Shown here: positions 21,646 through 29,525 of the stretch, in pieces | Layout of the letters: each line of letters opens with the position of its first letter | Numbering within the stretch: position 1 is the first letter of the stretch | NCBI RefSeq assembly: GCF_004340985.1 | Contig: NZ_SLYB01000013.1 | Location: forward strand, 1 to 64,000 | Length of the DNA: 64,000 nucleotides | Origin: Cricetibacter osteomyelitidis | Lineage (GTDB): Bacteria; Pseudomonadota; Gammaproteobacteria; Enterobacterales; Pasteurellaceae | Direction: 5' to 3' | Made by a program: the position numbers and the translations under genes | The notes under the pieces: generated by a model | The model's database searches: none | Told to the model about the DNA's origin: nothing | The model's input: the letters and a program-made list of their open reading frames with translations, nothing else

Positions 21646-22674
21646 ATGCAAGAACTCACATACTTACAATCTCCCCCAAAACAGACCGCACTTTTAAAAG
21701 CCGAATGTGCGGATTTTATTGTAAAAGAACATCTCGGCTATGAAATGTCCGGTGACGGGGAATTTGTGGCGGTAAAAATCCGTAAAACCGATGCCAACAC
21801 GTTATTTGTGGGGGAAAAACTGGCTCATTTTGCGGGAATTTCCGATCGCAATATGGGCTATGCCGGGTTAAAAGATCGTAAAGCAGTGACGGAACAATGG
21901 TTCTGCCTGCAAATGCCGGGGCAGCCAACGCCGGATTTCAGCCAATTTCAGTTAGATGGCGTGGAAATTTTGGAGGTTACCCGCCATAACCGCAAAATCC
22001 GCACCGGCAGTTTAGACGGCAATTATTTTGAGGTTTTACTGCGTAACGCCTCAGAAAACCACAAACTGGAAACCGACGAGCTGAAAGTGCGGTTGGAAAA
22101 TTTGAAAATTCACGGTTTTCCCAATTATTTTACAGAACAACGTTTCGGACGGGACGGCAACAATCTCACCCAGGCAATGAGATGGGCAAATGGCGAAATT
22201 AAAGTGAAAGATCGCAAAAAACGCAGTTTTTATCTTTCTGCCGCCCGTAGCGAAGTGTTTAATTTAGTGGTGGCAGATCGCATTCAGAAAGGCTTACTCC
22301 ACCAAGTACAGCAGGGCGACGTACTGCAATTAAACGGCTCCCACAGTTGGTTTGTAGCCGATGAAACGGAAGATCTGAATACACTTCAAATGCGACTGGA
22401 AAATCAGGATATTTTGCTCACTGCCCCGTTAATCGGGGAAAATTCGCTGGAAACCACCGCACTTTTAGAGCGGGATATTGTATTGCAGCATGAAAATTTG
22501 CTGACATTAATGAAACAAGAGCGGTTAAAATCCGCCCGTCGCCCAATGTTAATACACGCCAAAGAACTAAGCTGGCAATTTGAGCATGAAGGTTTGCGGT
22601 TAAAATTCTATTTGCCTGCAGGCAGCTATGCTACGGCATTGGTGCGGGAATTAGTAAAAATAGATGAAAAATAA
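21646..22674 (+). CDS. truD: tRNA pseudouridine(13) synthase TruD
   Basis: Converts U13 of tRNA-Glu to pseudouridine. It is 342 aa. The catalytic aspartate is in [12 protein letters not shown] (about residue 77). The N-terminal region [15 protein letters not shown] and [16 protein letters not shown] are TruD landmarks, and the insert domain follows. Codons 12-16 carry an uptake signal (Gln-Thr-Ala-Leu-Leu). It ends at an intrinsic terminator, so surE probably has its own promoter. Confidence 0.95.
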   Translation: MQELTYLQSPPKQTALLKAECADFIVKEHLGYEMSGDGEFVAVKIRKTDANTLFVGEKLAHFAGISDRNMGYAGLKDRKAVTEQWFCLQMPGQPTPDFSQFQLDGVEILEVTRHNRKIRTGSLDGNYFEVLLRNASENHKLETDELKVRLENLKIHGFPNYFTEQRFGRDGNNLTQAMRWANGEIKVKDRKKRSFYLSAARSEVFNLVVADRIQKGLLHQVQQGDVLQLNGSHSWFVADETEDLNTLQMRLENQDILLTAPLIGENSLETTALLERDIVLQHENLLTLMKQERLKSARRPMLIHAKELSWQFEHEGLRLKFYLPAGSYATALVRELVKIDEK

Positions 22675-22677
22675 CCC

Positions 22678-22706
22678 AAAAGCACGATCCAAAATCGTGC
22701 TTTTTT
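22678..22706 (+). terminator. truD intrinsic terminator
   Basis: AAAAGCACGAT (22678-22688), loop CCAAA, ATCGTGCTTTT (22694-22704), then further T. It ends the ftsB-ispDF-truD transcript. A perfect TATAAT at 22710-22715 just after it is a plausible -10 element for surE, though no good -35 is visible. Confidence 0.85.
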
Positions 22707-22742
22707 CGTTATAATGCTGAACTCGATTTTAAAGGAAGGACT

Positions 22743-23483
22743 ATGCATATTTTATTAAGCAACGACGATGGCATTCATGCGGAAGGCATTCAGGTGATGG
22801 CGGAAGCCTTACGCCGCTTTGCCGATGTGACGATAGTTGCCCCGGATCGTAACCGCAGTGCGGCATCCAGCTCGCTCACATTAATCGAGCCGTTACGCCC
22901 GCGTAAATTAGATAACGGCGATTTCTGCGTGAACGGTACACCTGCGGATTGCGTTCATCTTGCTTTAAACGGCTTTTTATCCGGCCGCGTGGATTTAGTG
23001 GTATCCGGCATTAACGCCGGCGCAAATTTGGGCGACGACACCATTTATTCCGGCACAGTAGCCGCTGCGTTGGAAGGCCGTCATTTGGGACTGCCGTCTA
23101 TTGCCGTATCCCTCGACGGCCGTCAGCATTATGAAACGGCGGCACGTGTAGTATGCGATTTAATTCCTAAACTGCACAATGAAATGATTAACCAACGTGA
23201 AATTATTAATATTAACGTACCGGATGTGCCTTATGATGAGCTCAAAGGCATTAAAGTCTGTCAATTAGGTTATCGCCAACAAGCAGCGGAAATTATTAAA
23301 CAGCAAGATCCCCGCGGCGAAGCTATTTATTGGGTGGGGCCTGCGGGTTTGCCGGAACACAGCAGCGAAGGCACTGATTTTCACGCGGTGGCAAACAATT
23401 ATGTGTCGATCACGCCGATTCAGGCGGATATGACCGCCCACAGTTCGTTGCAATCTTTGCAACAATGGTTGGAAAAAGAATAA
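22743..23483 (+). CDS. surE: 5'/3'-nucleotidase SurE
   Basis: A cytoplasmic metal-dependent nucleoside monophosphatase of 246 aa. It begins [10 protein letters not shown] with the metal-binding Asp-8/Asp-9 pair. Other landmarks are [27 protein letters not shown] and the second metal site [25 protein letters not shown]. In enterobacteria surE is followed by pcm, nlpD and rpoS; here a DedA-type gene takes the pcm position and rpoS is missing. Confidence 0.96.
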   Translation: MHILLSNDDGIHAEGIQVMAEALRRFADVTIVAPDRNRSAASSSLTLIEPLRPRKLDNGDFCVNGTPADCVHLALNGFLSGRVDLVVSGINAGANLGDDTIYSGTVAAALEGRHLGLPSIAVSLDGRQHYETAARVVCDLIPKLHNEMINQREIININVPDVPYDELKGIKVCQLGYRQQAAEIIKQQDPRGEAIYWVGPAGLPEHSSEGTDFHAVANNYVSITPIQADMTAHSSLQSLQQWLEKE

Positions 23484-23505
23484 CTTATTTAAATAAGGAT
23501 AATTT

Positions 23506-24081
23506 GTGAATATTTTTGGTGCAATGTACGATAAAACAATGCAATGGTCACGCCACCGTTTTGCGACCTTTTGGCTGTCATTCGTGAGTTTTATCGAAGC
23601 GATTTTCTTCCCGATTCCGCCGGATGTGATGTTGATTCCAATGTCCATGACTAAACCGCAAAATGCCGTAAAATATGCGATTTATTGTGCCGTAGCATCT
23701 GCTATAGGCGGCATGATTGGCTATGCCTTGGGCTATTATGCCTTTGATTGGGTGCAACATTATGTGACACAATGGGGCTATCAACATCATCTCGATACCG
23801 CAATGTCCTGGTTTGAACAATGGGGCATTCTGATTGTATTTGTGGCCGGTTTCTCACCGATTCCTTATAAAGTATTTACAATTTGTGCCGGTGTAATGCA
23901 AATGGCATTCCTGCCTTTTGTGTTAACCGCTTTCATTTCCCGTGCCATTCGTTTCTTATTAGTGGCGAAACTCTCCGCTTGGGGCGGTAAACGTTTTGAA
24001 GCAAAATTACGCAAATATATTGAAATTATCGGTTGGGCTGTTGTTGTGCTTGCCGTGATCGTATATTTAATTTTCCGATAA
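23506..24081 (+). CDS. yqaA: DedA-family membrane protein YqaA
   Basis: A 191-aa inner-membrane protein with the SNARE-associated/VTT (DedA) fold, four to five membrane segments. Conserved pieces are EAIFFPIPPDVMLIP, GYALGYYAFDW and the loop FSPIPYKVFTICAGVM. DedA proteins take part in lipid-carrier recycling and membrane homeostasis; the exact substrate of the YqaA branch is unknown to me. It starts at GTG 23506 with AAGGA upstream. It sits between surE and the nlpD-like genes. Confidence 0.88.
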   Translation: MNIFGAMYDKTMQWSRHRFATFWLSFVSFIEAIFFPIPPDVMLIPMSMTKPQNAVKYAIYCAVASAIGGMIGYALGYYAFDWVQHYVTQWGYQHHLDTAMSWFEQWGILIVFVAGFSPIPYKVFTICAGVMQMAFLPFVLTAFISRAIRFLLVAKLSAWGGKRFEAKLRKYIEIIGWAVVVLAVIVYLIFR

Positions 24082-24089
24082 GGCTGATT

Positions 24090-24269
24090 ATGAAAAACTT
24101 ATTACTTATTCTTGCTGTCACAGTATTAACAACGGCTTGCAGTTCTGAGCCGGTTTATGATGAAAACAATTTAGCACCGGGTATTATGCAACCGGTCAAC
24201 GGCGCTGACGATGCAATACTTGCCGAACCTGAACTTGAGCGGCAATCCATGCCGGATACTATGAAATAA
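24090..24269 (+). CDS. Mini-lipoprotein resembling the NlpD N-terminus
   Basis: A 59-aa predicted lipoprotein. The signal peptide ends in lipobox LTTAC (Cys-17), so the mature peptide is about 43 residues. It shares a segment with the next gene: NLAPGIMQPV here against NLSPGIMQPV in NlpD, then PELERQSMPDTM against PEIQQQSMPAGM. It has no LysM or M23 domain. This looks like a partial tandem duplication of the nlpD 5' end, or an independent small lipoprotein family. Start ATG 24090, eight bases after yqaA; nlpD follows after 25 bases. Function unknown; it might compete with or modulate NlpD. Confidence 0.8.
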   Translation: MKNLLLILAVTVLTTACSSEPVYDENNLAPGIMQPVNGADDAILAEPELERQSMPDTMK

Positions 24270-24294
24270 ATTTTAATTGAAAGGACATTAGCAA

Positions 24295-25473
24295 ATGAAA
24301 AAAAGATTTTTATTACTTCCGACCGCACTTTTTGTACTTGCCGCTTGTAGCTCAAACACAACCGCACCTATTGAAAATGCCGACGGTAATTTATCACCGG
24401 GTATCATGCAACCGGTAGACTCATCTTCCGGTACAACCTCAAACGGCACTTGGCAACCGGAAATTCAACAGCAAAGCATGCCTGCCGGAATGAATAATCA
24501 AACCGTTTCGCCAGCTCAAAACTATCCGAATTTGCAAGCAGTACAAGCCAATGCTCCGCAAACACAGGCGGCACAACCTTCCACAACTACACAACAAGTG
24601 ACCAAAACGGTGAAAAAAGCGGAAACGCAAGATATTAATATTCCGCGTAATCCGCAAACCAATGCACCGGATTATAGCCAAATCGACAAAGGTTCTTATA
24701 AAGCCTGCAAATATCAAGTACGCAAAGGCGATACCATGTTCTTAATCGCTTATATTTCAGGGCTTGATGTGAAGGAATTGGCAGGCTTAAATAATATGAG
24801 CGAGCCATACACTTTAAAAGTAGGTCAATCATTAAATGTAAGCAGCTGTACTGAAACGGTCACCACTACAGAAACCGTGACCGTACCGGCAAAACCGATC
24901 GAGCCGCAAGTCACTTATACCCAAGCCGCTAACGGCACACAATATGGTTCCGACGGTTCTATAATCGGTCCGGTGAAAGCGGCAACCGGCGGTGTAGTTG
25001 CCGGTGTCGGCACAGCGGCATCCGGCAGCACGGTGTCAAGTGCGGTCAATAATCGTCCGATTAATGCAGGAACGGTCAGCAACTCCTCTGCTGTGGCGTC
25101 CAACATTGCATGGCAATGGCCGACCAACGGCAGAATTATTCAACAATTCTCCAGCTCAGACGGAGGTAACAAAGGTATTGATATCGGCGGTTCACGCGGT
25201 CAAGCAGTTACCGCGGCAGCGGCAGGTACGGTGGTGTATGCGGGTAACGCATTGCGTGGTTACGGTAACTTAATCATCATCAAGCATAACGATGATTTCT
25301 TAAGTGCCTATGCTCACAACGAAAGCATTTCCGTGAAAGACCAACAAACCGTTAAAGCGGGGCAACAAATTGCGAAAATGGGAAGTTCCGGTACAAACAG
25401 CGTGAAATTACACTTTGAAATTCGTTACAAAGGTAAGTCTGTTAATCCAATTAACTATTTACCGCGTCGTTAA
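24295..25473 (+). CDS. nlpD: Murein hydrolase activator lipoprotein NlpD (LppB)
   Basis: An outer-membrane lipoprotein of 392 aa that activates the amidase AmiC at the septum. The lipobox is LAAC (Cys-18), with an uptake signal in the hydrophobic stretch (PTALF). A low-complexity Gln/Thr/Pro linker leads to a LysM domain (YQVRKGDTMFLIAYISG, about 140-185), a second linker, and a C-terminal LytM/M23 domain from about residue 285. Catalytic residues are degenerate: NKGIDIG replaces the HxGxD motif and VKLHFEI lacks the first His of HxH. It is therefore an activator, not an enzyme. No rpoS follows. Confidence 0.93.
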   Translation: MKKRFLLLPTALFVLAACSSNTTAPIENADGNLSPGIMQPVDSSSGTTSNGTWQPEIQQQSMPAGMNNQTVSPAQNYPNLQAVQANAPQTQAAQPSTTTQQVTKTVKKAETQDINIPRNPQTNAPDYSQIDKGSYKACKYQVRKGDTMFLIAYISGLDVKELAGLNNMSEPYTLKVGQSLNVSSCTETVTTTETVTVPAKPIEPQVTYTQAANGTQYGSDGSIIGPVKAATGGVVAGVGTAASGSTVSSAVNNRPINAGTVSNSSAVASNIAWQWPTNGRIIQQFSSSDGGNKGIDIGGSRGQAVTAAAAGTVVYAGNALRGYGNLIIIKHNDDFLSAYAHNESISVKDQQTVKAGQQIAKMGSSGTNSVKLHFEIRYKGKSVNPINYLPRR

Positions 25474-25483
25474 TTATTATCAG

Positions 25484-25506
25484 GCGGGCATTATTGCCCG
25501 CTTTTT
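25484..25506 (+). terminator. nlpD intrinsic terminator
   Basis: GCGGGC (25484-25489), loop ATTATT, GCCCGC (25496-25501), then TTTTT. It lies just after the nlpD stop. Confidence 0.82.
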
Positions 25507-25523
25507 CATCTTATAGGTATATT

Positions 25524-25970
25524 GTGGCATTAAAACTTCCCCCGCCTTTGGTTTGGCTGATTTGTGCACTGTTGATTTTATATTCGGCAGAAAATCAGAC
25601 TGACTACAACATTACTTTTCACCGAATACTCGGGATACTGATTTTGCTGTGCTCAGTCGTTATTGCCGCATTAAGCCTGCGGATTTTTCACCAAACCCAA
25701 ACCACCATAGATCCCCGTAATCCGCAACATACCAATCAACTGATTCAGCACGGCATTTTTAGTATCAGCCGCAATCCTATGTATTTAAGTCTTGCTTTGG
25801 CTTTAACTGCATTGAGCTTCTGGCTGGCAAGTGCGGTAGGTTTTATCATTATTTTACTCTTTATCGGCTATATAACTTATTTTCAAATCATTCCCGAAGA
25901 ACAAACCTTACAACAAAAATTCGGCCAACAATATCACCAATATTGTCGCCGGGTCAGACGTTGGATATAA
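25524..25970 (+). CDS. Isoprenylcysteine methyltransferase-like (PEMT/ICMT family) membrane protein
   Basis: A membrane protein of 148 aa from the chosen start, with four predicted membrane segments. The C-terminal half has the ICMT/PEMT signature: HGIFSISRNPMYLSL, then IPEEQTLQQKFGQQYHQYCRRVRRW, which forms the S-adenosylmethionine and lipid site. The substrate in bacteria is unknown. I chose GTG 25524 because AGGT lies five bases upstream and the alternative TTG at 25494 falls inside the nlpD terminator hairpin. Confidence 0.82.
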   Translation: MALKLPPPLVWLICALLILYSAENQTDYNITFHRILGILILLCSVVIAALSLRIFHQTQTTIDPRNPQHTNQLIQHGIFSISRNPMYLSLALALTALSFWLASAVGFIIILLFIGYITYFQIIPEEQTLQQKFGQQYHQYCRRVRRWI

Positions 25971-26141
25971 CGATAAATTACCGGAATTTCAATCTCTTAT
26001 CCGCACTATTTGCGACAATTTCCATTTTTTGATACAATCTATCGCTTTGAAAAATATAAACTATTTTCATTTTTTGAAAAAACATCCTATTTTTCGTATA
26101 AAAACACGTTCATTTTTCCACCTGAAAAACAAGGTATTTTT

Positions 26142-26786
26142 ATGCTACAACTTGATGTATTCGGTATGGCGTTTATGGCATTTTTTGCCATTATGAACCC
26201 GGTTTCCAGTTTACCGATCTATCTTTCTATCACAGAACAAGAAGATAATGACACGGCACGTTTGGTCGCCCGCAAAGGATTGTTTGTTGCATTTTTAATT
26301 GTTGCCGCATTTTCATTAAGCGGAAAATTGATCTTTGAAATATTCGGCATGACCATGCCTGCACTGCGGTTAGCCGGCGGAGTGATCGTGTTTTTGATTG
26401 GTTTGCAAATGTTACAGGGCGGACAAAATTCCACGGTCACGCACCCTATTAATCCCGAAAGTGCGGTAAAAAATCGGGAAGATGTTCTTGGCGTGGCGAT
26501 TTCCCCATTAGCAACCCCAATGTTAGCCGGACCGGGAACCATTGCAACCGCAATGAACTTATCGGCGGATGCCTCTTTCGTCAATGTGATTGTCACTATT
26601 ATGGCCTTTGCCGTTTTGTGTTTAAGTACCTATGTTTTATTTTTATACGGTAAACGTATCGTGAAATTACTCGGTAAAAGTGCAATGCGGGTAATGACCC
26701 GAATGATGGGTTTGATTCTGGCAGTTATCGGCACACAGATGATTATCAACGGCATTTACGATGCCTTTCCAATGTTAAAATCTTAA
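26142..26786 (+). CDS. MarC-family integral membrane protein
   Basis: A 214-aa inner-membrane protein with six predicted segments. It opens with MLQLDVFGMAFMAFFAIMNP, and the family motifs NPVSSLPIYLS, AGGVIVFLIGLQML and SPLATPMLAGPGTI are present. MarC proteins were once linked to multiple antibiotic resistance, but that role was withdrawn; function is unknown. The ATG at 26142 has AAGG seven bases upstream; the frame extends to 26010 without family sequence. The 170-base gap before it is A/T-rich and holds no gene. betT starts 10 bases downstream, so they may be cotranscribed. Confidence 0.87.
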   Translation: MLQLDVFGMAFMAFFAIMNPVSSLPIYLSITEQEDNDTARLVARKGLFVAFLIVAAFSLSGKLIFEIFGMTMPALRLAGGVIVFLIGLQMLQGGQNSTVTHPINPESAVKNREDVLGVAISPLATPMLAGPGTIATAMNLSADASFVNVIVTIMAFAVLCLSTYVLFLYGKRIVKLLGKSAMRVMTRMMGLILAVIGTQMIINGIYDAFPMLKS

Positions 26787-26796
26787 AGGAGAAGTT

Positions 26797-28830
26797 TTGA
26801 CTGTTAAAAATTTAATTCGACAATATTCTAGTTTTAATCCGCCGGTTATTATCGGTAGTCTCTTGATTGTATCGGCTATTTTTATCGCGGCAACCTTCTT
26901 TCCGCACGATACACTGACCGCTTTAAATGCAAGTAAACAAGCCGTATTCAGTCACTTCAGCTGGTTTTATATTCTCTCCGTAGCCGTATTCTTTGTCTTT
27001 ATGCTGTTTCTCGCCTTAGGTCGCCTAGGAGATATCAAACTCGGTACCGATGAAGAAGAACCTGAATTCAAATTCAGCACTTGGCTGGCCATGCTTTTCG
27101 CTGCAGGCATGGGAGTAGGATTAATGTTCTTTGGTGTCGCCGAACCATTGAGCCATTTTTTATCACCGATTATTGACGGTTCCGGTGAACAACTAGCCAA
27201 AGAAGCTTTATTACAAACCAGCTTTCACTGGGGCATTCATGCCTGGACGATTTATGCCGTAGTCGCCTTAGCACTGGCCTATTTCGGTTTCCGCTATAAA
27301 CTACCACTCTCATTGCGTTCATGTTTCTACCCGTTATTAAAAGAAAAAATCAATGGTCCGTTGGGGCACGGCATTGATATTGTGGCATTATGCGTGACTA
27401 TTTTCGGTATTATCACCACTCTCGGTTTCGGTGCCGTACAGTTGACGGCAGGTTTGGAAAAAGTCGGTATTTTGAACAATAGCGGTTCATTAATGCAATC
27501 ATTGATTATTGTTGCAGTCATGTCTATTGCGGTGATTTCTGCCGCATCCGGCGTAGGTAAAGGGGTTAAAATTCTCAGTGAAATCAATATCGGTTTAGCC
27601 GTGGCATTATTGATTTTCGTCTCAGTTACCGGACCGACGCTTTATTTACTTTCCGCTTACCCGGAAAACCTTGGCTATTATTTCAGCCGCTTAATTGAAG
27701 TCAGCTTCCGCACCTTTGCTTATGATACGGAACACACGGGGTGGTTCTCCGGTTGGACGGTTCTATATTGGGCTTGGTGGCTGTCCTGGTCGCCGTTTGT
27801 AGGCTTGTTTATCGCCCGTATTTCACGGGGACGCACTATTCGTGAATTTATCTTTGGCGTATTAGTGCTACCGACTTTATTTAATATTTTATGGTTTACC
27901 GTGTTTGGTAACAGTGCGATTTGGTTAAACGAACACGTTGCAAATGGTGCTTTAGGCGCGTTAGTCTCCGCACCGGAAAAATTATTATTTGAATTTTTAG
28001 ATTATTTACCATTATCCACAGTAACCGGTATTGTAGCATTGTTAGTATTGGCATTATTTTTTATTACATCAGCGGATTCCGGCATTTATGTGCTGAATAA
28101 TATTTCAGCGGAAGATAAATCCGTATCAGCCCCACGCTGGCAAGTGTTTATGTGGGGAATTGTGCTTTCAGTGGTGGCAATCAGTCTGCTAAATACCGGC
28201 ACAGAAGGATTAAGCACCTTACAAGCCGTTACTTTAATGGTAGCACTGCCTTTCGCCTTTTTAATGATCTTAATGTGTTACAGCTTATGGCAAGCTCTGT
28301 TGGTGGATAACAAATACTTCAATACCAAACTCACCGCTACCAGCGTATTCTGGACGGGCGATAATTGGCAAGAGCGTTTAAGCCAAATCTTAAACCAAAC
28401 ACAAGAAGAAGATGTATTGAAGTTCTTTAAGAAAGTCGGCCTGCCTGCCATGTATCGCCTGCAGAACGAATTAGTAGAAGAACACGGCTTAACCGCTTAT
28501 GTAAACAAATTACTGGATACAGAACAACCGGCTATTGAACTGGTTATCGAGAAAGATAAACTGCGCAACTTTGTGTACGGCATTCGATCCACAAGCCGCG
28601 AAGTGGGTGAGCATTTAATTGAAGATCCGAATCTGCCGAATATTCAACACAAAGAAATCGTCGAACCGCTCACCTATTTCAGCGACGGTCGCACCGGCTA
28701 CGATGTACAATATATGAAAAAAGACGAGCTCATCGCCGATATTCTGAAACAATACGAACGCTATTTACAGCTATTAGATGAAGTAGGTCAAGAAATCATG
28801 GCTCACGAACAAGAAGAATTGGCAGAATAA
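26797..28830 (+). CDS. betT: BCCT-family choline/betaine transporter BetT
   Basis: A 677-aa inner-membrane transporter with 12 segments and a long C-terminal cytoplasmic domain (from about residue 510), the layout of BetT. The BCCT tryptophan-rich signature YWAWWLSWSPFVGLFIARIS is intact, and GMGVGLMFFGVAEP lies in the N-terminal half. It imports choline or a related quaternary amine, coupled to H+ or Na+. Start is TTG 26797 with a strong AGGAG five bases upstream. No betaine aldehyde or choline dehydrogenase genes are adjacent, so the substrate may be used as an osmolyte or for other purposes. Confidence 0.92.
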   Translation: MTVKNLIRQYSSFNPPVIIGSLLIVSAIFIAATFFPHDTLTALNASKQAVFSHFSWFYILSVAVFFVFMLFLALGRLGDIKLGTDEEEPEFKFSTWLAMLFAAGMGVGLMFFGVAEPLSHFLSPIIDGSGEQLAKEALLQTSFHWGIHAWTIYAVVALALAYFGFRYKLPLSLRSCFYPLLKEKINGPLGHGIDIVALCVTIFGIITTLGFGAVQLTAGLEKVGILNNSGSLMQSLIIVAVMSIAVISAASGVGKGVKILSEINIGLAVALLIFVSVTGPTLYLLSAYPENLGYYFSRLIEVSFRTFAYDTEHTGWFSGWTVLYWAWWLSWSPFVGLFIARISRGRTIREFIFGVLVLPTLFNILWFTVFGNSAIWLNEHVANGALGALVSAPEKLLFEFLDYLPLSTVTGIVALLVLALFFITSADSGIYVLNNISAEDKSVSAPRWQVFMWGIVLSVVAISLLNTGTEGLSTLQAVTLMVALPFAFLMILMCYSLWQALLVDNKYFNTKLTATSVFWTGDNWQERLSQILNQTQEEDVLKFFKKVGLPAMYRLQNELVEEHGLTAYVNKLLDTEQPAIELVIEKDKLRNFVYGIRSTSREVGEHLIEDPNLPNIQHKEIVEPLTYFSDGRTGYDVQYMKKDELIADILKQYERYLQLLDEVGQEIMAHEQEELAE

Positions 28831-28898
28831 CCTTAAATAGACATGCTCTCTTCCCTCATTCTTTGCTATGATTCGCAAAAATAACAAGGAGAAAAATC

Positions 28899-29456
28899 AT
28901 GACAACACGTTGTACTTGGGTTGGTAGCGAGCCTATTTATGTGGATTACCACGATCAAGAATGGGGAAAACCGCAGTTTGACAGTCAAAAACTATTTGAA
29001 AAAATTTGTCTGGAAGGGCAACAAGCGGGGCTTTCTTGGATTACGGTGTTAAAAAAACGGGAAAATTATCGTCAGGCATTTTTCAATTTCGAGGCGGAAA
29101 AAATCGTAAAAATGACCGCACTTGATGTAGATAAATTGATGCAAAATGCGGGGCTGATCCGTCATCGAGCCAAATTGGAAGCCATTATTAAAAATGCCAA
29201 GGCTTGCTTAGCTATGCAAAAGTGCGGTGAAAATTTCAGCGATTTTATTTGGTCTTTCGTCAATCATAAACCACAAATTAACGATGTACCGGATTTATCT
29301 GTAATACCGGCTAAAACCGAGACATCAAAAGCTTTATCCAGAGCCTTAAAAAAACGGGGTTTTGTATTTGTCGGTGAAACCACGTGCTATGCCTTTATGC
29401 AATCGATGGGGTTGGTGAATGATCATCTCAATGATTGCTTTTGTAAAGCTAAATAA
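28899..29456 (+). CDS. tag: DNA-3-methyladenine glycosylase I (Tag)
   Basis: Removes 3-methyladenine from alkylated DNA. It is 185 aa. The zinc-snap ligands of Tag are in place: Cys-5, His-18, His-176 and Cys-180. The helix-hairpin-helix region contains EGQQAGLSWITVLKKRENYR, with the base-flipping pocket residues nearby. Start ATG 28899 has AAGGAG upstream. It lies alone between betT and lptD. Confidence 0.96.
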   Translation: MTTRCTWVGSEPIYVDYHDQEWGKPQFDSQKLFEKICLEGQQAGLSWITVLKKRENYRQAFFNFEAEKIVKMTALDVDKLMQNAGLIRHRAKLEAIIKNAKACLAMQKCGENFSDFIWSFVNHKPQINDVPDLSVIPAKTETSKALSRALKKRGFVFVGETTCYAFMQSMGLVNDHLNDCFCKAK

Positions 29457-29525
29457 ATTGTGCGAAGCCCTAGATTTTCCAGTATAATCGACCCAATATT
29501 CGATGATTAATACGATGGTTAGTAA

